This document shows positions 7,827-17,443 of a stretch of DNA of 64,000 nt, piece by piece. The notes beneath the pieces were generated by a model that was given only the letters and a program-made list of their open reading frames with translations, searched no databases and was not told the origin of the DNA. Each line of letters opens with the position of its first letter. Within the stretch, counting starts at the first letter, position 1. Source of the DNA: Sva-07 sp963716235 (lineage in GTDB: Bacteria; Actinomycetota; Acidimicrobiia; Acidimicrobiales; Ilumatobacteraceae); NCBI GenBank assembly GCA_963716235.1, contig CAVQTE010000017.1, forward strand, positions 1 through 64,000, read 5' to 3'. Both the position numbers and the translations under genes were made by a program.

Positions 7827-9311
7827 GTGAACAGTCCCCGATGCATCGCTCGGATACCGAGCCTGGATGAACCGCTCGGTGTCGACCTGCAACACTCTGT
7901 CCTCGTGGCTCGGCGTCGGACTCTTCGTCTTCGTACGCGGGTCACTCTCTTCTTCGCTTTCATCGCGCTGCTCGCCGGCATCGTGCTGATCGGAGTCACC
8001 TACGGATTCGCCCGCAGCAACCTGCTCGACGAGGATCAGACCGCCGCGCAGCAACAGGCATTCGTCAACGCCGATCTCGTGCGAGCACAACTCACGACCG
8101 AGCCCGACGACATCGGAGCATTCTTCGAGAACGAACTGCGCACCGACCCCGAAGGGTTCGCCGTGTTGAACTCGATCGATCCGGGTGGTGATCGCGCCCT
8201 GACGGATCTTCGCCATCCGCTCACCGATTTCCCGGAGCCACTCGTCGATGCGGTCAGCGCGGAACGATCGGCCATCCAGAATCAGACGATCGACGGGGCC
8301 GCGTACGTCACCGTCGGGGTCTACATCGCCGAGTACGACACCGGGTACTTCGAGGCATTTCCCCTCGAGAACACCGAATCCACCTTGACGGCGATCCTGA
8401 CGGCACTCCTGCTCGGCGCCATCGGCACCCTGGTACTCGCGAGCCTGTTCGGGCTGGCCACGAGCCGACGACTGCTCCGGCCGCTCAGCCAGGTAGCCGA
8501 TGCCGCCGAGGAGATCGCGTCGGGCGGCCTCGACACCCGGCTGGCTCCCGAGTCCGACCCCGACCTCGATCGGCTCGCCGGGTCGTTCAACGAGATGGCC
8601 GACGCCGTCCAGGCCCGCATCGAGCGCGAGGCCCGATTCGCGTCCGACGTGAGCCACGAGTTGCGGTCCCCGATCACTGCCCTTGCTGCCGCCGTGGAGG
8701 TGCTCGATGCCCGACGCGAAGACATTCCCGAGCGCACCCAGCAGGCACTCGACGTGGTGGTCAGCCAGGTCCGACGATTCGACAGCATGGTCATCGATCT
8801 GCTCGAACTCGCCCGACTCGATGCCGGCGCCACCGACCTGACCGTCGAGGAGTTGCGACTCACCGATCTGACCCGGCGCGTCGCATCGCGTTTCGGTGAG
8901 CCCGACGTGCCGATCGTGGTGGCGAGTGGGACACCTGCCGAGGTCGCGCTCGACAAGGTCCGATTCGAACGTATTCTCGGGAACCTGCTCGACAATGCTC
9001 GCAATCACGGTGGTGGCGCACTCCGCATCGAGCTGTCACCGGTTGCCGACGGGCGCTTCCGACTCGCTGTGGAGGATGGTGGGCCCGGTGTCGCGCAGGG
9101 TGAACGCGACCGGATCTTCGAACGCTTCGCTCGTGGGAGCGCCGCTCGCCATCGGATCGGCACCGGTCTCGGTCTCGCCCTCGTCGCCGAGCACAGTAGC
9201 GCCATGGGCGGCTCGGCGTGGGTGGAGGATCGCGTCGGTGGCGGCGCCCGGTTCGTCGTGGAGTTGCCGACCCGGGTTGCCGAACGTCGGTCGCCAGCGG
9301 TGACGGCGTGA
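7827..9311 (+). CDS. Sensor histidine kinase, MtrB-like
   Basis: Membrane sensor kinase of up to 494 aa. Two transmembrane helices are visible (around 38-62 and 188-212) flanking an extracytoplasmic sensor region. HAMP follows, then HisKA with the phosphoacceptor His277 in DVSHELRSP. HATPase shows the N box (NLLDNARNHG), DGGPGV and GTGLGLALV. Start is uncertain: GTG at 7827 sits directly after the inverted repeat, and GTG at 7905 (VARRRTLRLRTRV) gives a more usual short basic N-terminus. The stop overlaps the GerMN lipoprotein start (GTGA). Gene order resembles mtrB-lpqB, but the regulator is divergent rather than upstream in the same operon. Confidence 0.92.
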   Translation: MNSPRCIARIPSLDEPLGVDLQHSVLVARRRTLRLRTRVTLFFAFIALLAGIVLIGVTYGFARSNLLDEDQTAAQQQAFVNADLVRAQLTTEPDDIGAFFENELRTDPEGFAVLNSIDPGGDRALTDLRHPLTDFPEPLVDAVSAERSAIQNQTIDGAAYVTVGVYIAEYDTGYFEAFPLENTESTLTAILTALLLGAIGTLVLASLFGLATSRRLLRPLSQVADAAEEIASGGLDTRLAPESDPDLDRLAGSFNEMADAVQARIEREARFASDVSHELRSPITALAAAVEVLDARREDIPERTQQALDVVVSQVRRFDSMVIDLLELARLDAGATDLTVEELRLTDLTRRVASRFGEPDVPIVVASGTPAEVALDKVRFERILGNLLDNARNHGGGALRIELSPVADGRFRLAVEDGGPGVAQGERDRIFERFARGSAARHRIGTGLGLALVAEHSSAMGGSAWVEDRVGGGARFVVELPTRVAERRSPAVTA

Positions 9312-10027
9312 GCCTGCGAGCGACCAACACCGCGGCACTCGCGGCACTCGCGGCACTCGCCGTCGCCTGCGGCGTGCCCGCCGGCGACGACACGTTCAGC
9401 GAGATTCCTCCCGACGAGATCCTGTTCGAGCTCGATGCCACTTCGACCACCACCAGCACCACCTCGACCACCAGCACCACCGCGCCCGCGCTCCCGGAGA
9501 CCACGGCGCTGGCCACGACCACCACGATCCGGCTCGAACCCGTCCAGATCTACTTCCTGTCGCGAGGGCGCCTGCAGCCGATCACGATCGATCTACCACC
9601 GGGCTCGTCGCCCGACCAGGTCGCCGACGTCCTCGAGGCGGGTCCACCACCCGACATCGCGCTCGACACCCTGATCGAGGACGGCCTGATCGTGAGCGCG
9701 GTCGAGTCCGGTGGCGTGCTCACCGTCGATCTCGACCCGACCATCTTCGATCAGGTCCCGAGCACCCAGCAGACCGAGGCGATCGGCCAGATCGTCCTGA
9801 CGATGCTCAGCAGCCTGCGAGGGATCGGCCAGGTCACCTTCACGCTCGGCGGCGAAGCCATTGCCGTCAAGAAGGGCAATGGTCAGCTGTCCGACGTCGG
9901 TGAGCCGCTGTCCTACGACGCGTACGCCAATCTGCTCGCCGCGCCGCGATCATCTGCGGAGACGACCACGACCACCACCATTACCACCACCGGTCCGGAG
10001 TCCGTGCCGACGTCGCTCGATCAGTAA
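9308..10027 (+). CDS. GerMN-domain lipoprotein, reduced LpqB-like
   Basis: Predicted lipoprotein of 239 aa. The N-terminus is an Ala/Leu-rich signal with lipobox LAVAC, then a Thr/Ser-rich low-complexity linker (about residues 40-65). A single GerMN-type domain follows (VQIYFLSRGRLQPI to GEAIAVKKGNG) and a second Thr-rich tail. In mycobacteria, LpqB is encoded after mtrB and joins GerMN to a beta-propeller that contacts MtrB; here the propeller is absent. Translational coupling to the kinase gene supports a role in modulating that kinase. It overlaps era convergently by 7 nt. Confidence 0.8.
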   Translation: MSLRATNTAALAALAALAVACGVPAGDDTFSEIPPDEILFELDATSTTTSTTSTTSTTAPALPETTALATTTTIRLEPVQIYFLSRGRLQPITIDLPPGSSPDQVADVLEAGPPPDIALDTLIEDGLIVSAVESGGVLTVDLDPTIFDQVPSTQQTEAIGQIVLTMLSSLRGIGQVTFTLGGEAIAVKKGNGQLSDVGEPLSYDAYANLLAAPRSSAETTTTTTITTTGPESVPTSLDQ

Positions 10028-10893
10028 CCGAGCCGCGTGACGCGCTCGGGTTTGCGCTGCCAATCCTTGTCGACCTTGACGCGCAGCTCCAGGTAGACGC
10101 CTTCGGGAAGCTGCGCTCGGGCCTGCTCGCCCACACGCTTGAGGATCTGTCCACCCTTGCCGATGACCATCCCCTTCTGGCTGTCGCGCTCGACGATGAT
10201 GTCGACCCGGATTCGTGGCCACTCCCACTCGACCACCTGCGTGGCGATGGAATAGGGAAGCTCGTCGCGTGTCACCGCGAGCAGCTGTTCGCGGACCAGT
10301 TCGGCCACCCACCGTTCCTCCGGAAGGTCCGACACCTCGTCGTCGGGGAAGTAGCGCGGCCCCTCGGGAACCCGATCGGTCAGGTACGACACGAGTGCGC
10401 CGATCCCATCGCCACTCACGGCCGACACCGGGAAGTACTCCTGCGCCCCCAGTGCACTCGACGCAGTGAGCATCTTCAGCACCTGTTCGCGACTTGCCAC
10501 GTCGGTCTTGTTGACGATCACGATCGAGTTGGCAATGTCGATGCGATCGGCGACCCATCGGTCGCCCGAACCGAACGGCGCGGTGGCATCGAGCACGAGA
10601 CACGTCACATCGACGTCGTCGACGCTGTCGAGCGCGGTGGCGTTGACCCGCTCTCCGAGCGCGGTCACGGGCTTGTGCAACCCCGGCGTGTCGACGAAGA
10701 CGAGTTGGCTCGCCGGTCGAGTGAGGACCCCCATGATCCGGTGCCGAGTGGTCTGCGGCTTGTCGGAGACGATGCTGATCTTTCGACCGCAGATCGCATT
10801 CACGAGCGATGACTTGCCGACATTCGGGCGTCCGACGAAGGTCACGAAACCGGATCGGAAACCAGGATCCGCACGGTCGGTTTCGTCGCTCAT
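10021..10893 (-). CDS. era: GTPase Era
   Basis: Essential 30S ribosome assembly GTPase of 290 aa. G1 GRPNVGKSS, G2 around PQTTRHR, G3 DTPG and G4 NKTD are seen; the C-terminal KH domain that binds the 3' end of 16S rRNA shows GMVIGKGGQILKRVGEQAR. Length is normal. ATG start gives MSDETDR. It stands apart from ybeY and phoH, which are located about 17 kb away. Confidence 0.96.
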   Translation of the reverse strand: MSDETDRADPGFRSGFVTFVGRPNVGKSSLVNAICGRKISIVSDKPQTTRHRIMGVLTRPASQLVFVDTPGLHKPVTALGERVNATALDSVDDVDVTCLVLDATAPFGSGDRWVADRIDIANSIVIVNKTDVASREQVLKMLTASSALGAQEYFPVSAVSGDGIGALVSYLTDRVPEGPRYFPDDEVSDLPEERWVAELVREQLLAVTRDELPYSIATQVVEWEWPRIRVDIIVERDSQKGMVIGKGGQILKRVGEQARAQLPEGVYLELRVKVDKDWQRKPERVTRLGY

Positions 10894-10919
10894 CGGCTCA
10901 GTTTGCCAAGCTGAAGGCC

Positions 10920-11375
10920 ATGACCCGCACGATCAACGGAATCGACGAACTCAAGACACTCGTGGGTGAGCACCTCGGCTACTCCCCCTACGTCGAGATC
11001 ACCCAGGAACAGGTGAACACCTTTGCCGACGCGACTGGCGACCATCAGTGGATTCACGTCGACCCCGAACGAGCCAAGGCCGGCCCGTTCGGCGGTCCGA
11101 TCGCCCACGGGTATCTCACACTGTCGCTCGGTCCGATGCTGTCGCCGCAGGTGTTCATCGTCACCGGGATCTCGATGGGCGTGAACTACGGCGCGGGCAA
11201 GATCCGCTTCCCGTCGCCGGTGCCGGTCGGTTCGAAGCTCCGCCTCGGGGCGACGCTGCTCTCGGTCGAAGACGTCGCCGGTGGCGCTCAGGTGACGATG
11301 GAGTTCGTCTTCGAGGTCGAGGGTGCCGCCAAGCCTTCGTGTGTCGCCGAGGTCATCTTTCGCTATTACGCCTGA
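10920..11375 (+). CDS. MaoC-family (R)-specific enoyl-CoA hydratase
   Basis: Single hot-dog hydratase of 151 aa. The catalytic hydratase-2 motif is intact: ADATGDHQWIHVDPERA supplies the Asp and His dyad, followed by GPFGGPIAHGYLTLSL. It hydrates trans-2-enoyl-CoA to (R)-3-hydroxyacyl-CoA. Its 3' end overlaps the convergent GDSL hydrolase gene by 23 nt. The start is 26 nt from the divergent era start, so the two share a promoter region. Confidence 0.9.
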   Translation: MTRTINGIDELKTLVGEHLGYSPYVEITQEQVNTFADATGDHQWIHVDPERAKAGPFGGPIAHGYLTLSLGPMLSPQVFIVTGISMGVNYGAGKIRFPSPVPVGSKLRLGATLLSVEDVAGGAQVTMEFVFEVEGAAKPSCVAEVIFRYYA

Positions 11376-12081
11376 TCACGTCGATCACCTGCGCAGCGCG
11401 GGCGGTGTAGCCGGCGCTGTTGACGTGCACGGCGTCCGCGGTTCCGTCCGGCTTGAGGAACCACTCGGGGTGGCTCTCGGCCAGGGTGTACCAGTCGATG
11501 ACCTGGAAGCGCAGATCAGACGCCGCACGTTCGTTGAGCACGGCGTTGAATGTTCGAGTCGCTGTGGGGTAGTCGACTGCAGCACCCTCGATCGATCGGA
11601 AGTCGACGTTGACCCACCACACCCGAGCCTGCGGGGTCACCTCGGCGAGCATTTCCGCGACCGCAACGCGCGCTCGGGCCGTTGTGGTGACACCGTTGCT
11701 GATGTCGTTGGTTCCGAGCGCGATGACCCAACAGTTGGCCTCGCCATTCGTTGCGCGGATCGAGCGCGCCGCGAGCACGCCACTGATCGGGGCCGTTGCC
11801 GGAATCCGTCGGTTGATCACGCCGTCGACCACGTGAGCCTCCAATTCCAAGCCATCGAGGCCACTTCGCAATGCCGCGGCGCTGCCCACGGTGAGCGAGT
11901 CACCGATCACCCAGACACGGGTGCACAGCCGGTTGATCCGCACCGCCTGCTCCGTCGCGCGCGCTCCGGCTCGGCCGATGTCGCTGATGTCGGCACGCGC
12001 CGCGAGCGGCACAGCGACTGCGCACAACACGACGAGAGACGCCATCGCTGCGAGGCGGCGGGGCCTGGGGAACTTGCTCAC
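11353..12081 (-). CDS. Secreted SGNH/GDSL hydrolase
   Basis: Exported esterase or acyl-hydrolase of 242 aa. A basic N-terminus plus hydrophobic stretch ending LAARA looks like a Sec signal peptide. Block I is VIGDSLTVGS (nucleophile Ser), block III is ALGTNDI, and block V is DAVHVNSAGY with the Asp-x-x-His pair. This resembles the SGNH domains found with membrane acyltransferases, but no acyltransferase domain is attached. Substrate unknown; possibly an acetyl group on a surface glycan. Confidence 0.83.
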   Translation of the reverse strand: MSKFPRPRRLAAMASLVVLCAVAVPLAARADISDIGRAGARATEQAVRINRLCTRVWVIGDSLTVGSAAALRSGLDGLELEAHVVDGVINRRIPATAPISGVLAARSIRATNGEANCWVIALGTNDISNGVTTTARARVAVAEMLAEVTPQARVWWVNVDFRSIEGAAVDYPTATRTFNAVLNERAASDLRFQVIDWYTLAESHPEWFLKPDGTADAVHVNSAGYTARAAQVIDVIRRNSER

Positions 12082-12140
12082 GTCGGACAGTATCGGTCCT
12101 CACGACCGCCCAGAAGAGGCAAGCCCACGATTTGTGACCG

Positions 12141-13841
12141 ATGATGCACCCGTCGTACCGTCGCCGAGTGCACGGGGACGAGTTCGAGAAGGATGTGGCG
12201 GGCCCACCGGAGTTCAGTCTCGCAGAGGTGCACGAGGCCATTGCGGCGACTCGACCAGACGCGGACTGCCTGGTGTTCCGAGGTCGCCGGTTCTCATGGG
12301 CCGAGATCACCGAACGGACCCGTCGTCTCGCGAACCACTTGATCGGATCGGGGCTCGGAGTCCACACCGAGCGTGCCGACCTCTCCGGGCACGAGAGTGG
12401 CCAGGATCACCTGGCGATCTATCTCCACAACGGCAACGAGTACCTCGAGGCCATGGTCGGCGCGCTCAAGGCCCGCGTCGCCCCGCTGAACGTCAACTAC
12501 CGGTATGTCGCCGAGGAGTTGCTGTACGTCCTGAACGATTCGAATGCGCGAGCCGTGGTGATCCATTCGGTGTTCACCCCCACGCTCGCCGAAGTGCTTC
12601 CGCAGCTCCCGAACCTCGAGGTGATCCTGCAGGTACCCGACGAGTCGGGACATCCGCTGCTGCCAGGCGCAATCTGGTACGAGGACGCGCTCGCCGCGGC
12701 GTCCCCGGATCGTCCAGCGCTCGAGTGGAGCCCGGACGATCTCTACCTGCTCTACACCGGCGGCACCACCGGCATGCCCAAAGGTGTCATGTGGCGCAAC
12801 GGCGATGCAATGGTCGAGTGCTTCGGTGGATCGAAGTCAGCCGAGTCGATCGACGACTTCGTCGCCGCCGCCAACGCCGGTACCAAAGCGCTGCTGGCAC
12901 CACCCTTCATGCACGGCGCCGGACACTGGATGAGCTTTCTCACGTGGCTCGGCGGGGGCACCGTGTTCGTCCAGTCGGTCACCGACCGGCTCGACCCCGT
13001 CGACATCTGGTCGCTCGTCGAGCGCGAACAGGTCAACTTCCTGCTCATCGTGGGTGATGCGTTCGCCCGCCCACTGCTCGACGAACTCGATCAACCCACC
13101 GGTGGTCGTTCGTACGACCTGTCGTCGCTCAACGTCCTGTTGTCGGGCGGCGCTCCGCTGTCGGCGAACCTCAAGGACGAGTTCCTCGCGCACCTGCCGA
13201 CACTCATGATCGTCGACGGGCTCGGGTCATCCGAGGCCGGCGGCCAGGTGAGCAAGGTCTCCGTCGGGGGCGGCGCGACCACAGGCACCTTCGAGATCGC
13301 CCCAGGCAACGTCGTGCTGTCCGCCGACCTCGATCGCGTGCTCGAACCCGGCGACCCCGAGATCGGTTGGCTCGCCAAGACGGGGCGGCTCGCGCTCGGC
13401 TACCTCGGCGACGCTCCCAAGACGTCGCGTACGTATCCGGTCGTCGACGGCGTGCGATATGCGGTCCCGGGCGACCGTGCCCGACTGCTCGACGGCGGAA
13501 TCGTCGAGTTGCACGGACGCGACTCGGTGACGATCAACTCCGGCGGCGAGAAGATCTTCGCCGAGGAGGTCGAAGCGGCTATCAAGTCTCACCCTGGCGT
13601 CTACGACTGTGTCGTGGCAGGGCGGCCGAGCGAGCGGTGGGGCAACGAGGTCGTCGCGATCGTTCGGATCCGCGACGGCCACGAGGTGGACGACGCATCC
13701 CTGCGTGCAGCTGCAGGCGAGCACATCGCTCGCTACAAGCTCCCCAAGGAGATCCGGTACGTCGACGAGATCGTGCGGTCGCCGAGCGGCAAAGCCGACT
13801 ACCGGTGGGCCAAACAGGTCGCCGCTGAACCCGTAGCCTGA
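12141..13841 (+). CDS. FadD19-like acyl-CoA synthetase
   Basis: AMP-forming acyl-CoA ligase of 566 aa. YTGGTTGMPKGVMWR (about 212-226) is a wording typical of actinobacterial FadD19-type ligases that activate steroid side chains. Also seen: LLSGGAPL, GLGSSEAG and the C-terminal SGGEKIFAEEVE and SPSGKADYRW (catalytic Lys region). The start could be the ATG pair at 12141/12144 or GTG at 12168 (VHGDEFEKD). Function as a branched-chain or steroid-acid ligase is inferred from the motif and from the P450/hot-dog genes 28 kb away. Confidence 0.87.
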   Translation: MMHPSYRRRVHGDEFEKDVAGPPEFSLAEVHEAIAATRPDADCLVFRGRRFSWAEITERTRRLANHLIGSGLGVHTERADLSGHESGQDHLAIYLHNGNEYLEAMVGALKARVAPLNVNYRYVAEELLYVLNDSNARAVVIHSVFTPTLAEVLPQLPNLEVILQVPDESGHPLLPGAIWYEDALAAASPDRPALEWSPDDLYLLYTGGTTGMPKGVMWRNGDAMVECFGGSKSAESIDDFVAAANAGTKALLAPPFMHGAGHWMSFLTWLGGGTVFVQSVTDRLDPVDIWSLVEREQVNFLLIVGDAFARPLLDELDQPTGGRSYDLSSLNVLLSGGAPLSANLKDEFLAHLPTLMIVDGLGSSEAGGQVSKVSVGGGATTGTFEIAPGNVVLSADLDRVLEPGDPEIGWLAKTGRLALGYLGDAPKTSRTYPVVDGVRYAVPGDRARLLDGGIVELHGRDSVTINSGGEKIFAEEVEAAIKSHPGVYDCVVAGRPSERWGNEVVAIVRIRDGHEVDDASLRAAAGEHIARYKLPKEIRYVDEIVRSPSGKADYRWAKQVAAEPVA

Positions 13842-13846
13842 ACCGG

Positions 13847-14566
13847 GTGACCGAGCCCGGGCTTTCCCGTTCCCAGTGGGACACCGATGACCTTCCGCAG
13901 GGCGACGAGAAGGTCGCTGCCGTCCAGGGGATGTTCGACGCCATTGCGCCGAAGTACGACCGGCTGAACCGGATCATCTCGTTGCGCCTCGACGTCCGAT
14001 GGCGAAAGCGGGCGGTTCGAGATCTCGCCCTCCCGGCAGGCAGCGTGGTGCTCGACCTCGCCAGCGGCACCGGCGACCTGTGCATCGACCTCGCGTCGAG
14101 TGGAATCCGGCCGATCTCGATGGATCTGAGCTTCGGCATGCTGTCGGCCGATCGTTCCGGCGCCCCTCGCGTGCAGGCCGACATCCTGCGGCTGCCGGTA
14201 CCGGATGCTTCGGTCGACGGTGTCACGTGTGGCTTCGCGCTGCGGAACCTACTCGACCTTCCGACGTTCTTCACCGAGCTGGGACGTGTCGTGCGACCGG
14301 GCGGCCGGATTGCCCTGCTCGACGTGAGTGTGCCGAGCAACTCGGTGGTTCGCTGGGGCAACAACATCTACTTCGGCAAGGTCGTTCCCCGAATCGGCGC
14401 CCTGCTGTCCGACGGCGCGGCGTACCGGTACCTCCCCAAGAGCGTCGCCTACCTGCCGACGCCCGAGGCGATGCTGGCGTCGCTCGCCGACGCCGGCTTC
14501 AGCGATGCTCGTCACACCCAACTGTCGGGTGGGCTGACCCAGCTGTTGGTGGGCTCCCGCCGGTGA
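13847..14566 (+). CDS. menG: Demethylmenaquinone methyltransferase
   Basis: SAM-dependent C-methyltransferase of 239 aa, last step of menaquinone synthesis. Seen: AIAPKYDRLNRIISLRLD typical of the UbiE/MenG family, SAM motif VLDLASGTGDL, FALRNLLD, and VPRIGALLSDGAAYRYLPKS near the C-terminus. GTG start 6 nt after the previous stop. Its stop overlaps the menF start (GTGA), so the pair is coupled. Confidence 0.94.
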   Translation: MTEPGLSRSQWDTDDLPQGDEKVAAVQGMFDAIAPKYDRLNRIISLRLDVRWRKRAVRDLALPAGSVVLDLASGTGDLCIDLASSGIRPISMDLSFGMLSADRSGAPRVQADILRLPVPDASVDGVTCGFALRNLLDLPTFFTELGRVVRPGGRIALLDVSVPSNSVVRWGNNIYFGKVVPRIGALLSDGAAYRYLPKSVAYLPTPEAMLASLADAGFSDARHTQLSGGLTQLLVGSRR

Positions 14567-15771
14567 TCGTCAAGGCGACGACCCGTCCACTCTCGGACTT
14601 CACCGATACTCCACTCGACCTGAACGACGTTGCAGCTGGCGACGGCTACCTCTTCGTGCGAAATGCCGTCGGGATGGCGGGACGGGGCGTGGCCGCTCGG
14701 GTCCCGATCGACGAGGCCGCCTCCTTTCTCGCGGCCGTTTCCCACGACTCGACCGTCGAGGGCGCAGCACCGGTGGCACTCGGGGTGCTGGGGTTTCGTC
14801 CGGGCGCACCGGCCGACGTGGTCGTGCCTCAGGTGCTGCTGCGCAAGTTCGCCGACGGCACCACCGCCGTCACGGTGTGCGGCGACGTCGATGATGCAGC
14901 AGTCACCGCCATGCTGACGCCTCACCTCGTCGCCGGTGCGAGTTCGTCCAGCTATCGGATCGAGCCCGGCGTCGACGTCGACGACTATCTGGCCGCCGTT
15001 GTCGCGGCGCGTGATGCCGTCCGCGCCGGAACCCTGACCAAAGCCGTCATCGCTCGCCCGATCGTGGTGCACTCGAGCGAGCCGATCGACGTCCATGCCG
15101 TGCTGCGGCGATTGCGGAGCAGCTTCGGGTCGAGCTACCGGTACTCGATCGACGGCTTCATCGGCGCCTCCCCCGAGCTCCTCGTGGAGGTCGACGGACC
15201 GGTCGTGCGCTCGCATCCACTTGCCGGCACTGCGCCCCGCACGGGTGATGTCGACAACGACGCACGGATCGCCGCCGATCTCGTCGCGAGCACGAAGAAC
15301 CAGATCGAGCATCGCGTCGTGATCGACGTCGTCCACGACACGCTGCTGCCCTGGGCGAGCTATCTCGATTGGGAACCCGAGCCGTCGATCGTCACCGTGG
15401 CCAACGTCCAGCACCTCGGTACGCGGATGGAAGGGATGCTCTCGCAGCCCGGGCCCAGCGTGGTCGAACTCGTCAGGGCGTTGTCGCCGACGCCGGCGCT
15501 CGGTGGCCACCCGCGCGACGCGGCCATCGAACTCATCGAGCGGGTCGAGGGATTCGAACGAGGGCGGTATGGCGGAGCGGTCGGATGGGTCGATGCGCAC
15601 GGCAACGGCACCTGGGCGGTGGCGATCCGCTGCGCCGAGCTCTCCGACGATCGACGGTCGGCCCGCCTGGTCGCGGGCGGCGGCATCGTCGCCGACAGCG
15701 ACCCGATCGCGGAGTTGGCCGAGACCCAGGCGAAGTTCCAGGCGATGCTCAGCGCGATCGTTCGACCGTAG
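14563..15771 (+). CDS. menF: Isochorismate synthase
   Basis: Chorismate-utilising enzyme of 402 aa converting chorismate to isochorismate, the first step to menaquinone. Conserved blocks: KAVIARPIVV (Lys base region), SPELLVEVDG, HPLAGTAPRTGD, ALSPTPALGGHPRDAA and GGIVADSDPIAELAETQAKF (Mg2+ binding glutamates). Siderophore-type isochorismate synthases share this fold, but the adjacent men genes favour MenF. The 3' end overlaps menD convergently by 23 nt. Confidence 0.92.
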   Translation: MIVKATTRPLSDFTDTPLDLNDVAAGDGYLFVRNAVGMAGRGVAARVPIDEAASFLAAVSHDSTVEGAAPVALGVLGFRPGAPADVVVPQVLLRKFADGTTAVTVCGDVDDAAVTAMLTPHLVAGASSSSYRIEPGVDVDDYLAAVVAARDAVRAGTLTKAVIARPIVVHSSEPIDVHAVLRRLRSSFGSSYRYSIDGFIGASPELLVEVDGPVVRSHPLAGTAPRTGDVDNDARIAADLVASTKNQIEHRVVIDVVHDTLLPWASYLDWEPEPSIVTVANVQHLGTRMEGMLSQPGPSVVELVRALSPTPALGGHPRDAAIELIERVEGFERGRYGGAVGWVDAHGNGTWAVAIRCAELSDDRRSARLVAGGGIVADSDPIAELAETQAKFQAMLSAIVRP

Positions 15772-17410
15772 CCGCTACCGCAGCGTGCAGCTGGGCGTGC
15801 ACGCTGACGTTGTGACGTCGGTCGGAGGGCACACAGCACAGCCACGGGCCCGGGACCGCCAGCTGTTCGACCAACTCGTCGGCGGCCTGCACGGTCCGGG
15901 CGTCGAGACCATAGGCCGTCGCGAGCGCGACGATGTCGACGCTGAGCGGTGTGCCGAAGAGCTGCTCGAATCGGTCGTGCGGGAGTTCGGTGGCCTGCGG
16001 GAGGAACGAGAAGATTCCGCCACCGTTGTTGTCGACGACGACGATGCGGAGGTCGGTCTTGCGGGCGATCAGCGCGAGCAGTGCATTGCTGTCGTGCACG
16101 AACGCCAGGTCACCGAGCAGGACGAGGGACGAGTCGCGCGAGAGCGAACGACCGAGCGCGGTCGACAACACGCCATCGATGCCGTTCGCCCCGCGGTTCG
16201 CGTGAGCACGAGCCCAGCGCCCGCCGAACCACTCGAGGTCACGCACTGGCATCGACGAAGCCACCGTCAGTTCGGCATCGGACGGGAGATGCTCAGCGAG
16301 GAGCCGGGCCACCGCAGGCTCGGTGAGTTCGTCGAACCCGGCGAGCGTGGCGGTGATTGCCGCATCGGCGCGTCGGTCCGCATCCAGCCACGAGTCGGTC
16401 CACTCCGTCGGGCCGCCCGATCGCACCGCGCCGAGCACGGAATCGATCGAGCAAACGGCCTCGACGTCGTGGCCGGGGTCGATCACACCAGGTCCGCCGA
16501 CCTGAACGAGTGGTGCCCGGTTCGCGGTAGCCCGAGCAGTCCACTGGACGAGCACTTTCGACGCGGCCGGACGCCCGATCCGAATGATGACCTCGGGAAG
16601 GTGGCCGGCAGCGAACGCCTCGTGCCGCAACAGACTGTCTGCGGTCGTCACGACGCCCGAGAGGTGACGCATGTTGGAGACCGGGTCGGCGATGATCGGC
16701 CAGCCGGTGGCGCTGTGCAGTGTGGCGACGTCGACGGGATCGACCCCGCTGCGACCGCCGGCGAGGATGACGCCCCGCTCCCGATCGAGACCGACAGGGA
16801 CCCGATCGAGCCGCTTCGTGAGGATCACCGGCGTCGGTAATTCGACCGGTTCGGGCAACGACCCAGCGACACCGAGCAGTGGTTCCCGGAACGCGAGGTT
16901 CAGCTGAACCGGGCCGACAGCCGCGTGGGCCCACGCATCGTCCGCCAACGCGCGCCACAACGTACGCTCACCGTCGTCGGCAACACCCGGATCGCGCGAC
17001 CAGCGGACGTGACCACCGTACAGATCGATCTGGTCGATCGTCTGTGGCGCCCCGACACCTCGCAGCTCCTCTGGCCGGTCGGCGGTCAGCACGATCATCG
17101 GCACCTCGGACAGCCCGGCCTCGACGACGGCGGGATAGAAGTTCGCCGCAGCGGTGCCACTCGTGCAGAGCAACAGCGCCGGCACACCGTCGAGGCCGAG
17201 GCCGAGTGCCACGAACGCCGCCGACCGCTCGTCGTGGACCACGTGGACGCGCACCTCGTCCCGATCGGTGAGCGCCACCGCCATCGGGGTCGAACGTGAC
17301 CCCGGAGCAATCACGGCATGGCAGACGCCGAGGCGGATCCACTCGTCGACGAGCGTTGCGCAGAACGTCGCTTGGATGTCTTCCGGGCGTTGATCCTGAG
17401 CGCCGACCAT
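15749..17410 (-). CDS. menD: 2-succinyl-5-enolpyruvyl-6-hydroxy-3-cyclohexene-1-carboxylate synthase
   Basis: Thiamine diphosphate enzyme of 553 aa joining isochorismate and 2-oxoglutarate. Seen: IAPGSRSTPMAVAL, HDERSAAFVALGLG (cofactor-activating Glu), CTSGTAAANFYPAVVEA, ADRPEELRGVGAPQTIDQ, SSMPVRDLEWFG and the ThDP/Mg block GDLAFVHDSNALL with NNGGGIFSFLPQ. Length is normal. Encoded opposite to menF and menH; its start is 34 bp from the divergent DsbA-like gene. Confidence 0.95.
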   Translation of the reverse strand: MVGAQDQRPEDIQATFCATLVDEWIRLGVCHAVIAPGSRSTPMAVALTDRDEVRVHVVHDERSAAFVALGLGLDGVPALLLCTSGTAAANFYPAVVEAGLSEVPMIVLTADRPEELRGVGAPQTIDQIDLYGGHVRWSRDPGVADDGERTLWRALADDAWAHAAVGPVQLNLAFREPLLGVAGSLPEPVELPTPVILTKRLDRVPVGLDRERGVILAGGRSGVDPVDVATLHSATGWPIIADPVSNMRHLSGVVTTADSLLRHEAFAAGHLPEVIIRIGRPAASKVLVQWTARATANRAPLVQVGGPGVIDPGHDVEAVCSIDSVLGAVRSGGPTEWTDSWLDADRRADAAITATLAGFDELTEPAVARLLAEHLPSDAELTVASSMPVRDLEWFGGRWARAHANRGANGIDGVLSTALGRSLSRDSSLVLLGDLAFVHDSNALLALIARKTDLRIVVVDNNGGGIFSFLPQATELPHDRFEQLFGTPLSVDIVALATAYGLDARTVQAADELVEQLAVPGPWLCCVPSDRRHNVSVHAQLHAAVAATVERSR

Positions 17411-17443
17411 TGCATGCAGACCTTAGGCGCATACCGTGTGGAG

